Source of the DNA: Arenibacter antarcticus
GTDB lineage: Bacteria; Bacteroidota; Bacteroidia; Flavobacteriales; Flavobacteriaceae
DNA length: 64,000 nucleotides
Reading direction: 5' to 3'
NCBI RefSeq assembly: GCF_041320605.1
Contig: NZ_CP166679.1
Location: forward strand, 3,644,001 to 3,708,000
Shown piece after piece: positions 9,168 through 18,364 of this stretch; positions within the stretch are counted from its first letter, which is position 1, and each line of letters begins with the position of its first letter. The notes below the pieces were generated by a model, which was not told where the DNA came from, made no database searches, and saw only the letters and a program-made list of their open reading frames with translations. A program made the translations under genes and the position numbers.

Positions 9168-11840
9168 ATGACCAGACTTCTAATCGCACTTATTTCCGCC
9201 GTGCTATTGTCCGTTTCCTGTAAAGACACCAAGAAAATAGATACAGCAGGCAACGAAGAACAAGACCCAAAATTGGCAAAGCTTAAATTGCAACCCGGCT
9301 TTATGGCCGAACACCTCTATAGTCCTGCCGATAATGAGCAAGGCTCTTGGGTGGCAATGACCTTTGACGATAAAGACCGATTAATTGTGTCCGACCAATA
9401 CGGAGCTTTATTTAGAATGGAAATTCCCACTATAGGTGCTGAAAACCTTACCCCAAAAATTGAAAAGTTAAAAATTAAAACTGGTGAAGCTGTGGCCGAT
9501 TCCATTATCCAAATGGGATATGCCCAAGGGTTGTTGTACGCCTTTAACAGCTTATACGTTATGGTGAACCATTGGGGTAACGAGGACTTTGATAAATCTA
9601 GCGGACTGTATCGTTTACAGGATACGGATAATGATGATCAATATGACAAGATCACCCAGTTAAAAGCGTTGAATGGTGCCGGTGAACACGGTCCTCATAG
9701 TATAGTGCTAAGTCCAGATGGAGAATCCCTTTACGTCATTGCCGGTAACCATACAGACCTTCCCGAAATGGATGCTTATCGTTTGCCCAAGGTATGGGAA
9801 AATGACAATCTATTCCCAGAAGTTAAAGATCCTCGTGGCCATGCCAATAATCGTGGAGCACCGGGCGGATGGGTTGCAAAAATAGATCCTGAAGGGAAGC
9901 GATGGGAATTGGTAAGTGCTGGATTTAGAAATCCGTTCGACCTTGCTTTTAACGATCAGGGCGATATGTTTGTTTACGATTCCGATATGGAATGGGATCT
10001 GGGTATGCCTTGGTACCGTCCTACCAGAATCTGTCATGTTACCAGTGGGAGTGAATTTGGATGGCGTACGGGTAACGGCAAGTGGTCACCAGCCTATCCT
10101 GATAACCTAGCTCCAGTAATGAACATTGGGCAGGGCTCACCCACAAATGTAGTACATGGGCGAGGTGCTAAATTTCCAGAGCGCTACCAAAAAAGTATTT
10201 ATGCATTCGATTGGAGTTTCGGTATCATCTATGCTATTCATCTTCAACCAAATGGATCTTCCTATGAAGGTGAAAGGGAAGAGTTTTTATCGGGTATCCC
10301 CTTACCATTAACAGATGGGGTTATTGGACCAGATGGTGCAATGTATTTCCTAACTGGAGGACGTAGATTGGATTCTGATCTGTATAGGGTACATTATACA
10401 GGTGACGAATCTGTAGCAGCTGTGAAAAATGACACCCCGTTAACAGAAGAGAATAAAATAAGAAGGGAGTTAGAAGCTTATCATTTAGGTCCAAAACAGG
10501 GTGCTGTGGCTTTTGCCTGGCCTTATTTAAATCATGAGGATCGCTTTCTTCAATACGCCGCAAGGATAGCTGTAGAACATCAACCAGTAAACGAATGGCA
10601 AGATAAAGTATTTGGGGAAAAAGATCCGGTAACAATGACTCAAGGGATTATTGCTCTTGCTCATCAGGGCAACAAGGAACAACAATCTAAAATGCTCAAT
10701 GCTTTGTTGGGGATAGATTTAAAATCGCTTTCCCAACAAAATCAAGTAGACGCTCTTCGTGCCTTTGAATTAACATTGGCCCGATTTGGAAAGCCATCTG
10801 CCGCTTTAGGCACAAAAGTGATAAACCACTTATCTCCTTTGTATCCTGCCCACACAGATGTACTTAACCAATTGTTAAGCAAAACCTTGGCCTATTTAAA
10901 TGATCCTACCGTAGCAAGTAAGACTTTGGCTCTCTTGGAATCACAATCTGGCGAAAATGCAGATGTAATGGCGAATTCAGCCACCGAGGCATCCGATCTT
11001 ATTCTTAGAAACCCACAGTACGGTATGGATATCGCCCTTACTTTGAAGAATATGCCACCTGCACAACACACGTATTACGGTATGGTAATAGCCGATGTTG
11101 AAAAAGGATGGACCCCAGAATTAAGGGAAAAATACTTTAAATGGTTTAATAGGGCCTTTTCTTTTAAAGCGGGTAGAAGCTATATTGGATTTATAGATAG
11201 GGCTAGGAAGAAGGCTTTGGCGAACGTTCCTAAGGATAAATTTGATTATTACGATAAAATGTCCGGCGCCGAATTATTGACTAGTTCTGGAAATGATCTG
11301 GCGAGCAACGTGGTGCAACCTAAGGGTCCTGGTAAGAATTGGGAGGTAGAAGATATAGAACCCTTGTTGGCCGATGGCCTTCAGGGACGTGATTTTGAAA
11401 ATGGCAAGAACATGTATGTAACTACTGCGTGTATTAGCTGTCATACGATGCAGGGTGAAGGGCAGAATATTGGTCCAGATCTTACACAGTTAGGGACACG
11501 GTTTTCCCCAGAGGATATGCTCAAGGCAATTATTCTACCCAACGACGTTATCTCTGACCAGTATATTTCTACAGTGTACAGTCTTAAAGATGGTAAATCT
11601 GTTGTTGGTAGGCTAATGAGTGAAACGGAGGAAAGTTATGTGGTATCACAGAATCCTTATGCCCCAGACATGACCCGTGAAATTCCTAAAGATCAGGTTA
11701 CGGGAACCAAGTATTCCACAATTTCATGGATGCCACCGGGAACTATTAACAGACTAAATGCTGAAGAAGTTAAAGATCTATTGGCCTATTTAGCATCAGG
11801 AGGAAATCCAGATAGTCCTGTTTATCAAGAGGCAAATTAA
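9168..11840 (+). CDS. PVC-type c-type cytochrome lipoprotein (beta-propeller dehydrogenase-like plus cytochrome)
   Basis: An 890-residue lipoprotein: signal LLIALISAVLLSVSC places the lipidated Cys near residue 18. Residues about 30-410 form a sorbosone-dehydrogenase/glucose-dehydrogenase-like beta-propeller (GEHGPHSIVLSPDG, SAGFRNPFDLAFN, DSDMEWDLGMPWYRP). A helical, HEAT-like middle follows. The C-terminal domain carries one heme-binding CISCH at 755-759 with a distal Met-containing segment (SWMPPGTINRL) before LLAYLASGG. This order matches the 'PVC-type heme-binding CxxCH' proteins abundant in Planctomycetes and some marine Bacteroidota. They are thought to oxidise sugar-like substrates in the periplasm and pass electrons through the heme; the substrate is unknown. 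It leads a tight set with the FG-GAP gene 4 bases downstream and the DUF1080 gene after that. Confidence 0.9.
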   Translation: MTRLLIALISAVLLSVSCKDTKKIDTAGNEEQDPKLAKLKLQPGFMAEHLYSPADNEQGSWVAMTFDDKDRLIVSDQYGALFRMEIPTIGAENLTPKIEKLKIKTGEAVADSIIQMGYAQGLLYAFNSLYVMVNHWGNEDFDKSSGLYRLQDTDNDDQYDKITQLKALNGAGEHGPHSIVLSPDGESLYVIAGNHTDLPEMDAYRLPKVWENDNLFPEVKDPRGHANNRGAPGGWVAKIDPEGKRWELVSAGFRNPFDLAFNDQGDMFVYDSDMEWDLGMPWYRPTRICHVTSGSEFGWRTGNGKWSPAYPDNLAPVMNIGQGSPTNVVHGRGAKFPERYQKSIYAFDWSFGIIYAIHLQPNGSSYEGEREEFLSGIPLPLTDGVIGPDGAMYFLTGGRRLDSDLYRVHYTGDESVAAVKNDTPLTEENKIRRELEAYHLGPKQGAVAFAWPYLNHEDRFLQYAARIAVEHQPVNEWQDKVFGEKDPVTMTQGIIALAHQGNKEQQSKMLNALLGIDLKSLSQQNQVDALRAFELTLARFGKPSAALGTKVINHLSPLYPAHTDVLNQLLSKTLAYLNDPTVASKTLALLESQSGENADVMANSATEASDLILRNPQYGMDIALTLKNMPPAQHTYYGMVIADVEKGWTPELREKYFKWFNRAFSFKAGRSYIGFIDRARKKALANVPKDKFDYYDKMSGAELLTSSGNDLASNVVQPKGPGKNWEVEDIEPLLADGLQGRDFENGKNMYVTTACISCHTMQGEGQNIGPDLTQLGTRFSPEDMLKAIILPNDVISDQYISTVYSLKDGKSVVGRLMSETEESYVVSQNPYAPDMTREIPKDQVTGTKYSTISWMPPGTINRLNAEEVKDLLAYLASGGNPDSPVYQEAN

Positions 11841-11844
11841 TACC

Positions 11845-13080
11845 ATGAATATTTTGACCCAAAAAGCTGGTGGTTACATGCATTTAAAATGCGTAACCCC
11901 AGCTTTTATCTTTTTAGATAAACGCATTCTTGTACAATTGTTAACCCTTTTTGTATGTATGGGAGGTGTGGTTGCTTATTCCCAAGCAGCACCTATCCAA
12001 TACTTGAAAAAACAAATTGCTTCAGAAAGTTATGAAACCGTTGGCGTATTTGATGTGAACAATGACAGAATTCCCGATATTGTCTCTGGCGCTTATTGGT
12101 ATGAAGGTCCCCACTATCAAACCCGTTATTATATAGGTTCAGCAAAGCGATATGGAGAATACTATGACGATTTTTCTACCATCCCCTTGGATGTAGATGG
12201 CGATGGCTATATGGATTTTATTACCGGAGGATGGTTCGGAAAACAGTTGGTTTGGAAACAGAACCCTGGTGATGGTAGCCAGTGGCAGGAACATCTTATA
12301 GCAGAAGCCGGTAATATAGAAACCACTCGGTCTTGGGATGTGGATGGCGACGGGATTATGGAAATAGTGCCCAACACTCCAAATGACTCGCTGGTTATTT
12401 ACCGTCTAGTGTTGGATGCCAATAAAAAAGGCGCTGCTAAGTTCACCAAGCACAGGATATATGGGAAGCATGGACACGGTTTAGGCTTTGGTGACGTTAA
12501 TGGTGATGGTATAGGGGATTTTATTTTAGCCAAAGGTTGGTTGGAAGGACCAGAAAACCCTTATGAAGGAACTTGGAAATTTCATCCGGATTTTGACTTA
12601 GGTGGGGCCAGTATACCCATAATAGTTGCAGATGTAAACAATGACGGAAAGGCGGATATTATAGCGGGGCAAGGCCATGGATATGGGTTGCATTGGTATG
12701 AGCAGTTACCTGCGAAGAAGAAAGGAAAAACCGAATGGTTAAAACATCCTATAGATCCTTATAACTCACAATATCATAGTATGGAATGGATCGATATTGA
12801 TTTAGATGGGGAAAATGAGTTGGTTACCGGCAAGCGTTATCGTGCCCACAATGGTAAGGATCCTGGAGGTGAAGATGATCTGGGATTATATTATTTTAAG
12901 TGGAATGGCGAAAATTTTAGCAAGCAAGTCATAGACTATGGTCCTTATGGAGAGGGGAAGGGAACCGGAGTCTACTTTAGTGTTTATGACTTAAACGGTA
13001 CGGGAACTAAGGAAATTATAGTTGCCGGAAAGGACGGATTATATATGTATTACGATAAACCAAAAAACAATAAACAATGA
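11845..13080 (+). CDS. Exported FG-GAP/VCBS repeat beta-propeller protein
   Basis: A 411-residue protein with an N-terminal hydrophobic export signal (ILVQLLTLFVCMGGVVAYSQA); translation may start at 11845 or at the Met at 11878. It contains about seven repeats each with an Asp-rich Ca-binding loop: DVNNDRIPDI, DVDGDGYMDF, DVDGDGIMEI, DVNGDGIGDF, DVNNDGKADI, DIDLDGENEL, DLNGTGTKEI. This is the pattern of integrin-like FG-GAP propellers, probably extracytoplasmic and calcium-stabilised. It may bind ligand or protein; no catalytic motif is visible. The start follows the upstream stop by 4 bases, and its stop overlaps the next start (ATGA at 13077), so the three genes are likely co-transcribed and probably act together on one substrate. 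Confidence 0.85.
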   Translation: MNILTQKAGGYMHLKCVTPAFIFLDKRILVQLLTLFVCMGGVVAYSQAAPIQYLKKQIASESYETVGVFDVNNDRIPDIVSGAYWYEGPHYQTRYYIGSAKRYGEYYDDFSTIPLDVDGDGYMDFITGGWFGKQLVWKQNPGDGSQWQEHLIAEAGNIETTRSWDVDGDGIMEIVPNTPNDSLVIYRLVLDANKKGAAKFTKHRIYGKHGHGLGFGDVNGDGIGDFILAKGWLEGPENPYEGTWKFHPDFDLGGASIPIIVADVNNDGKADIIAGQGHGYGLHWYEQLPAKKKGKTEWLKHPIDPYNSQYHSMEWIDIDLDGENELVTGKRYRAHNGKDPGGEDDLGLYYFKWNGENFSKQVIDYGPYGEGKGTGVYFSVYDLNGTGTKEIIVAGKDGLYMYYDKPKNNKQ

Positions 13081-13871
13081 AATTAAAAATCAACTATTTA
13101 ATAGTATGTATTTTCTTAGTAGGGTTACATGGCTGTAAGGAAAAAAAAGAGGAGAAAACAACTGAGGTAGTTGCTTCTACTGTGGGACAAGATGATGAAT
13201 TTACACCAATTTTTGATGGTAAATCCTTGGACAACTGGAGTGGAGATCCTGACTACTGGAGGGTGGAAAACGGTACCTTAGTAGGAGAGGTAACCCCAAC
13301 TACTTTGCTAAAAAAGAATACGTTCTTAATCTGGGAGGGTGGACAACCTGCGGATTTTGAACTGAAATTAGAGTTTCGTATCGCCGAAGCGGGTAACAGT
13401 GGTATAAATTACCGAAGTGAAAAAGTAGATGGCATTCCTTTTGCTTTACGCGGTTATCAAGCAGATATAGATGGAAAGATTAATTATACAGGACAAAATT
13501 ATGAGGAGAGAAAACGGACCACTTTGGCCTATCGAGGAGAAAAAGCGGTTATAAAGTCGCAAGAAAATCCAGATGCGCCGGACTCAATAAGGGGCAATAT
13601 AGCTAATAATGCATGGCAGAGCAGGGAAGTACTAGAATCCTTGGGAACCTCTGATGAGCTAAAAACTGAGATTAAAAGCGAAGACTGGAATGAGATGCAC
13701 CTTATTATTAAAGGTAACAGGCTGCAACACTATGTGAATGGTATTTTAATGAGTGAGGTAATAGATGAGGATCACATAAATAGAGCACTTACTGGGCATT
13801 TAGGAGTTCAGGTGCATGTAGGCCCCCCTATGAAGGTTGAATATAGAAATATAAGATTAAAAAGTTTATAG
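13077..13871 (+). CDS. DUF1080 (3-keto-disaccharide hydrolase-like) lipoprotein
   Basis: A 264-residue protein starting in a 4-base overlap with the preceding stop. The signal YLIVCIFLVGLHGC places a lipidated Cys near residue 20. The rest is a single DUF1080 jelly-roll domain: FTPIFDGKSLDNWSG at its start, YWRVENGTLVGE, the strand FELKLEFRIAEAGNSGINYR, and HLGVQVHVGPPMKVEYRNIRLK at the end. Some family members hydrolyse 3-keto-glucosides. Its position behind a putative sugar dehydrogenase makes oxidation followed by cleavage of a keto-sugar an attractive but unproven scheme. It appears intact and is the last gene of the plus-strand set; about 90 bases separate it from the convergent sulfatase. 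Confidence 0.88.
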   Translation: MKLKINYLIVCIFLVGLHGCKEKKEEKTTEVVASTVGQDDEFTPIFDGKSLDNWSGDPDYWRVENGTLVGEVTPTTLLKKNTFLIWEGGQPADFELKLEFRIAEAGNSGINYRSEKVDGIPFALRGYQADIDGKINYTGQNYEERKRTTLAYRGEKAVIKSQENPDAPDSIRGNIANNAWQSREVLESLGTSDELKTEIKSEDWNEMHLIIKGNRLQHYVNGILMSEVIDEDHINRALTGHLGVQVHVGPPMKVEYRNIRLKSL

Positions 13872-13958
13872 TGGTTATGTTCAGTTAAGTGTGTCATTGT
13901 TATTCTAGACCCAGTCTATTAACTGTTTAAGCTATTTACGGGAAAGTGTCCTATGAAG

Positions 13959-15422
13959 TTAATTAGTGTATGGTACTGTACCTGTTTTATCAACCAGATA
14001 CCCCCATTTCTTTATGTATTCCATACCAGGAAGAAATTCGTCCCCGGTTTCTTTTAATCGGTGGGATAGCAATTTTTCCATAGCATCCTGTACGGAAGCA
14101 TATCCCTCATTTCCCACAAGGTTGTTTAACTGGTAAGGGTCATTTATTTTGTCAAACAGTAACCATGGACCATTCAAATCCCTGGCATAGGTGTATTGTT
14201 GGGTCTTTATGGCTCTGTATTCCCTGCCACCATGTTGTGATCTGCTCCATTGTCCAAAGGGTTGTACACAGCTTAGCAAGGTGGCGTGCCCAACTTCCTC
14301 TTTCCCTTCCAAATAAGGCCTATAATCTATTCCCTCTACAGTGTTAGGAATAGAAATATTACAAAGACTAAGAAGGGTAGGCATTATATCTTCCGAATTC
14401 ATCAACGCATCCCGTTCTCCAGCTACAATTTTTAAATTGTCAGGAATATAGTATAGCATGGGCACTTTAACCGATTCATCGTAAGGTTGCTGCTTTTTAT
14501 AGGCTCCATGGGAACCCAATAAATCCCCGTGATCAGACGTAAAGACAATGATAGTATTTTCAAATTGCCCCGTATCTTTAAGGTTTTTTATCAGCTTGCC
14601 AATCATGTCATCCAGAGCTGCTATATGGGCATAATAACCCGCTAAATCTTTTTTCACTCGTTCTTTAAGGCTATCCGGCACATTCCTGCGGAGTAGGATT
14701 TTTTTCGGATCAAATCGGTTCCTATATTCCAATGGCGCGGTGTGGTATGGCGCGTGCGGTGTACCGTAGGAAAGAATCATCATAAACGGATTATCGGCCA
14801 ACTTTCTTTCCTTAATATAGCCGATGGCAGCATCGGTCTGTTCAAAGGTATCGTACCCGTCCCAAATTTTTCTAGTTGGATCTTCGTTGTCATAATACAC
14901 AGATTCATTATAATCGTGGGTACATTCATTGCCTTTCCAAAATTGGAATCCCTGTCTTCTCTTTCCAGGGGCAACATTTTGTAGTCTCCCATGACCATCC
15001 AAATGCCATTTACCTATGTAGCCAGTATCATATCCCTCCTTGTGAAACACTTTCGCAATAGTAACCGCATTGGTATCTAGCTGTACATCGTTCATGAAGA
15101 CCCCATGCGTCAACGGACGTTGACCTGTTAAAAGTGATGCCCTAAATGGGGAACATACAGGCATGCCGGAAACCGCATTTTTAAAATTAACGCTTATCGC
15201 TGCCAAACTATCTAAATGTGGTGTACTTATATTGGGGTCACCGGCATAGCCCGTTGCCTGAGCACGCCATTGGTCCGTTAAAAGCACCAATACGTTCGGC
15301 CTAGTTGTATTTCGCGGTTGTTCGGCTATTTCCTTTTTCTTTTCGTTACAAGAAACCATAAAAACAATTGTACATATCAAGAAGAGATTATAACAAAAGC
15401 GTATTTGCACTTTACTGTTCAT
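13959..15422 (-). CDS. Family S1 formylglycine sulfatase, lipoprotein
   Basis: A 487-residue alkaline-phosphatase-superfamily sulfatase. The signal LFLICTIVFMVSC predicts a lipoprotein with Cys near residue 25. The maturation motif is CSPFRASLLTG, with C90 the residue converted to formylglycine. Other active-site elements are LLTDQWR (metal-binding Asp), GYIGKWHLDGHG, and FTSDHGDLLGSHG, so all the usual metal and sulfate ligands appear present. It should hydrolyse sulfate esters in the periplasm or at the cell surface; substrate assignment is not possible, though choline- or aryl-sulfatase-like and carbohydrate sulfatases share this layout. It is the last gene of the minus-strand set. A degenerate copy of the N-terminal half of a similar gene lies at 21590-22040. 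Confidence 0.9.
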   Translation of the reverse strand: MNSKVQIRFCYNLFLICTIVFMVSCNEKKKEIAEQPRNTTRPNVLVLLTDQWRAQATGYAGDPNISTPHLDSLAAISVNFKNAVSGMPVCSPFRASLLTGQRPLTHGVFMNDVQLDTNAVTIAKVFHKEGYDTGYIGKWHLDGHGRLQNVAPGKRRQGFQFWKGNECTHDYNESVYYDNEDPTRKIWDGYDTFEQTDAAIGYIKERKLADNPFMMILSYGTPHAPYHTAPLEYRNRFDPKKILLRRNVPDSLKERVKKDLAGYYAHIAALDDMIGKLIKNLKDTGQFENTIIVFTSDHGDLLGSHGAYKKQQPYDESVKVPMLYYIPDNLKIVAGERDALMNSEDIMPTLLSLCNISIPNTVEGIDYRPYLEGKEEVGHATLLSCVQPFGQWSRSQHGGREYRAIKTQQYTYARDLNGPWLLFDKINDPYQLNNLVGNEGYASVQDAMEKLLSHRLKETGDEFLPGMEYIKKWGYLVDKTGTVPYTN

Positions 15423-15545
15423 TGAGTATCACGAATTTTAAACTCTAACGATATCCTATTCGATTGCATAGCCTATCCGTAAGAAAATTATATCTTTATA
15501 TCAGGTGTAAATAGAAGGGATGTTTCCTAAATATTTTGAGTATTC

Positions 15546-16643
15546 TTAGATTCTTTCCAATTTAATTGGATATGTTTTATTGGCATTCCATTGGCACACA
15601 TAGATGTTCTCATCATCATCAATACATACATCATGACAATGATGAAAAATGGGTTCCTGTTGCAACATTCGCTGCAATTTGCCATTTTTATATTTGGGCG
15701 GTGTACCTCCAGGATTGGAAACCACCGTGTTGTTTTTATCTAAGATGGTTACAAAACCAGATTTTGGATTGGTGCTGGTAGGATGGGTTTGCATATTTCC
15801 TTCTATAAAATCTACTTTTGAAGACCAACAAACACCCGCATATAAGTTGTCCCCATGAAGTACTGGGCGACAAACGAATGCTCCTGGGAGCGAAATAGTT
15901 TCTAAATATCTGCCCTCTAAGGAAAATCTTTTAAAGCAATTACTTGCACGAGAGGTGACCAATAGGGTAGGGTTATTTTTATCCCTAGCGTCTATACATA
16001 CTCCATGTGCGGTTTGGAATTGATCATTATCGGTGCCACGTCCGTTTCCTATTTTTCTAATAAATTCCCCTTCTTTGGTAAATTGGAGTACATATTGCGA
16101 GCCGTAGCCATCGGCAATATAGATATCCCCATTGGGACCGATAGCTGTTTCAGTAGGCTTAAATGAATCGTCCTTTTCGTAGGCCCCATATTGGGAAGGA
16201 TGCCCTATCAGCATTAATTCCCTGCCGTTTAAAGTTGTTTTTATCATAGACCCGTCTGTATCGCAAATGAAAAGAAAATCTTCTGCTCCATCGTTCCATA
16301 AAGAAAGACCGTGCCCCCCTTTATAACGTATGCCCCATGAGTCTAATAATTTTCCAGACTTATCGTAGATTAACACGTTATTATGGGTGTCGTCCCCAAC
16401 CATAATCATGCGGCCCCTTGAATCCATTACCATTTCGTGACAATTATTGACAGGGGTCTTACTCGGATCTAGGTTTCCCCACTCTTTATGTATCCTGTAT
16501 TTAAAATCGCCCTGACCGATAATGGTTTCATGTAATTTAGGCTTGGAATTGATGATATTGAAATGAGGTACTACAAAAATTCCCGCCGCTGCTTTGGCAG
16601 TTGTACCTAGAAATTTTCTGCGATTTGTTTCTATTTTAGTCAT
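15546..16643 (-). CDS. Tat-exported NHL-repeat six-bladed propeller protein
   Basis: A 365-residue protein with a twin-arginine signal (NRRKFLGTTAKAAAGIFVVP) at residues 7-26, so it is probably folded in the cytoplasm before export. The remainder has repeated NHL-like blades, for example DSRGRMIMVGDD, GPNGDIYIADGYGSQYVLQF, HGVCIDARD and DVCIDDDENIYVCQW. Such proteins resemble peptidyl-alpha-hydroxyglycine lyase-like or 6-bladed TolB-type propellers. The conserved histidines near HHCHDVCIDDD may bind metal. It lies between the DUF1501 and sulfatase genes with gaps of about 250 and 120 bases, in the same direction. The catalytic role is unknown. Confidence 0.75.
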   Translation of the reverse strand: MTKIETNRRKFLGTTAKAAAGIFVVPHFNIINSKPKLHETIIGQGDFKYRIHKEWGNLDPSKTPVNNCHEMVMDSRGRMIMVGDDTHNNVLIYDKSGKLLDSWGIRYKGGHGLSLWNDGAEDFLFICDTDGSMIKTTLNGRELMLIGHPSQYGAYEKDDSFKPTETAIGPNGDIYIADGYGSQYVLQFTKEGEFIRKIGNGRGTDNDQFQTAHGVCIDARDKNNPTLLVTSRASNCFKRFSLEGRYLETISLPGAFVCRPVLHGDNLYAGVCWSSKVDFIEGNMQTHPTSTNPKSGFVTILDKNNTVVSNPGGTPPKYKNGKLQRMLQQEPIFHHCHDVCIDDDENIYVCQWNANKTYPIKLERI

Positions 16644-16892
16644 AGTTTTTCAAGTTTAATTGTTAACTCCCTCGTTAACATAAAGAATGGTATGGTTAAT
16701 TTGATGTTATCTTGCAACTCATTATGTGGGTATAGTTCCATGTTCATTATCCCCTGTAAATAAATTTCCAGCTTTCAATTACTGCTCAGTAAGATTATTA
16801 AAGATACTATCCGTTTTAATTGGGTAGTACAATATACATCAATGACCTAAAAATCCGCAGTTATTTTGGCAATTGTGGACTAAAAAACGAAA

Positions 16893-18362
16893 TCAACTAA
16901 CATTTTTAGAACTTTTATCAATAGGTTGTCCAAATAGATCCAGGATAGGTCTTCCATGCCCGTCAGGGGTGGTATAAAATGGTCTCCCTTCAATGGTATA
17001 CTGTGTCTCTGGATGGATTCCCAACGCATGATATATACTCTGATGTACTTGGTCAATGACCACTGGGTTTTCTATTGAGGAACAAGGTCTTTCATCAGCG
17101 GTTTTGCCGTATACTAGCCCTTTTTTAATGCCACCTCCCCACATCAGTATAGAACAGCCATCCGTAAAATGTCGGTGCATACCATAGAACTTCTCATCCT
17201 CTATTACATCAGGTTGACTTACTTGGTCTTGCACTTGTTCACCAGGACGCCCCTCCATTATGGCATCTCTACTGAATTCGCTAGCCAGAATAATTAAGGT
17301 TCTGTCCAGATGACCGCTTTCGTCCAAATCTTTAATCAATTGGGCAATTGGCCTATCGATAAGTTCTTTCATTTTAGCGGCTCGTGTATGGCCATTTTCG
17401 TGCGTATCCCATCCAAGGAAAGGTTCGTACTCTGTTGAAACACTTATAAACCTACCACCATTCATGGCCAATCTTTTGGCCAGAAGACATCCCAACCCAA
17501 ATCGGCCAGTATTATAGGTGTCATACACCTCCTTTGGCTCTTGGCTTAGGTCAAAAACCTTTGATTCGGGGGAATTCAATAGCCGATAGGACTGTTCCAT
17601 GGAACGCATTAGGGACTCCCTTTGATAATCGCTTCCAGCTTCCATGACCTTGCTCTTATTGGCCAATTCTTTATACAGTTTATACCGGGCCTCAAACCTT
17701 TTAAGCGACATCCCCTGCGGTGGTCTAACACTGTCTAAACCAGAAGAAGGGTCTGGTATTAGAAAGGGACCGTATTCGCTACCCAGAAATCCTGCTGTAT
17801 GAAATGCCTTTAATTCTTCTGCCTCTCCAACCGTGAATCGTTGACCCATCGAAATAAATGGTGGAATAACGGGGTTGGCAGGCCCCAATTCTTTGGCTAT
17901 CCAAGCACCTATATGAGGAGCTTGTACAGTCTGTGGTGGCTCATAACATGTATGCCAATGGTATTGATGCCTCGTGTGTAATATGTGACCAAGATCAGCA
18001 GCTTTGTAGGAACGGATAATGGCGCCTTTGTCCATGACGCCCCCAATCGATTCCAGGCCTTGTGAAAAATCGAGTCCATCTACAAGGGTTGGAACTTTAG
18101 GGAAAGTACTCAAGATCCTCTTACTCTCAACCCCTTTCTTATAGGGGACATAGGCCTTAGGGTCAAACGTTTCCGTATGGGACATTCCGCCCGCCATCCA
18201 CAACAAAATAACAGTGTCAGCAGTAGCGGGAATTTTTGGAATAGTATTGGTACAAGAGCTTAAAAAGCTGGCCATTGGTATCGTCGTCGCTGAAGCTGCT
18301 AGACTAGCTGACGCCATTTTTTTAATAAAATCCCTACGTGCATTTTTATTATCCGTTGCCAT
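16893..18362 (-). CDS. DUF1501 family Tat-exported protein
   Basis: A 489-residue protein with a twin-arginine type leader (NARRDFIKKMASASLAASATT) followed by a DUF1501 domain, a sulfatase-like (alkaline phosphatase superfamily) fold. Visible elements are LLWMAGGMSHTETFDPK, GMSLKRFEARY, the long GRFGLGCLLAKRLAMNGGRFISV, WDTHENGHTRAAKM, LIILASEFSR and CSILMWGGGIKKGLVYG. DUF1501 proteins are nearly always coupled to DUF1549/DUF1553 cytochromes, and that is the case here: the partner ends only 2 bases upstream. This is strong evidence of co-translation and joint function in the periplasm. The reaction is not established for the family. Confidence 0.9.
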   Translation of the reverse strand: MATDNKNARRDFIKKMASASLAASATTIPMASFLSSCTNTIPKIPATADTVILLWMAGGMSHTETFDPKAYVPYKKGVESKRILSTFPKVPTLVDGLDFSQGLESIGGVMDKGAIIRSYKAADLGHILHTRHQYHWHTCYEPPQTVQAPHIGAWIAKELGPANPVIPPFISMGQRFTVGEAEELKAFHTAGFLGSEYGPFLIPDPSSGLDSVRPPQGMSLKRFEARYKLYKELANKSKVMEAGSDYQRESLMRSMEQSYRLLNSPESKVFDLSQEPKEVYDTYNTGRFGLGCLLAKRLAMNGGRFISVSTEYEPFLGWDTHENGHTRAAKMKELIDRPIAQLIKDLDESGHLDRTLIILASEFSRDAIMEGRPGEQVQDQVSQPDVIEDEKFYGMHRHFTDGCSILMWGGGIKKGLVYGKTADERPCSSIENPVVIDQVHQSIYHALGIHPETQYTIEGRPFYTTPDGHGRPILDLFGQPIDKSSKNVS

Positions 18363-18364
18363 AA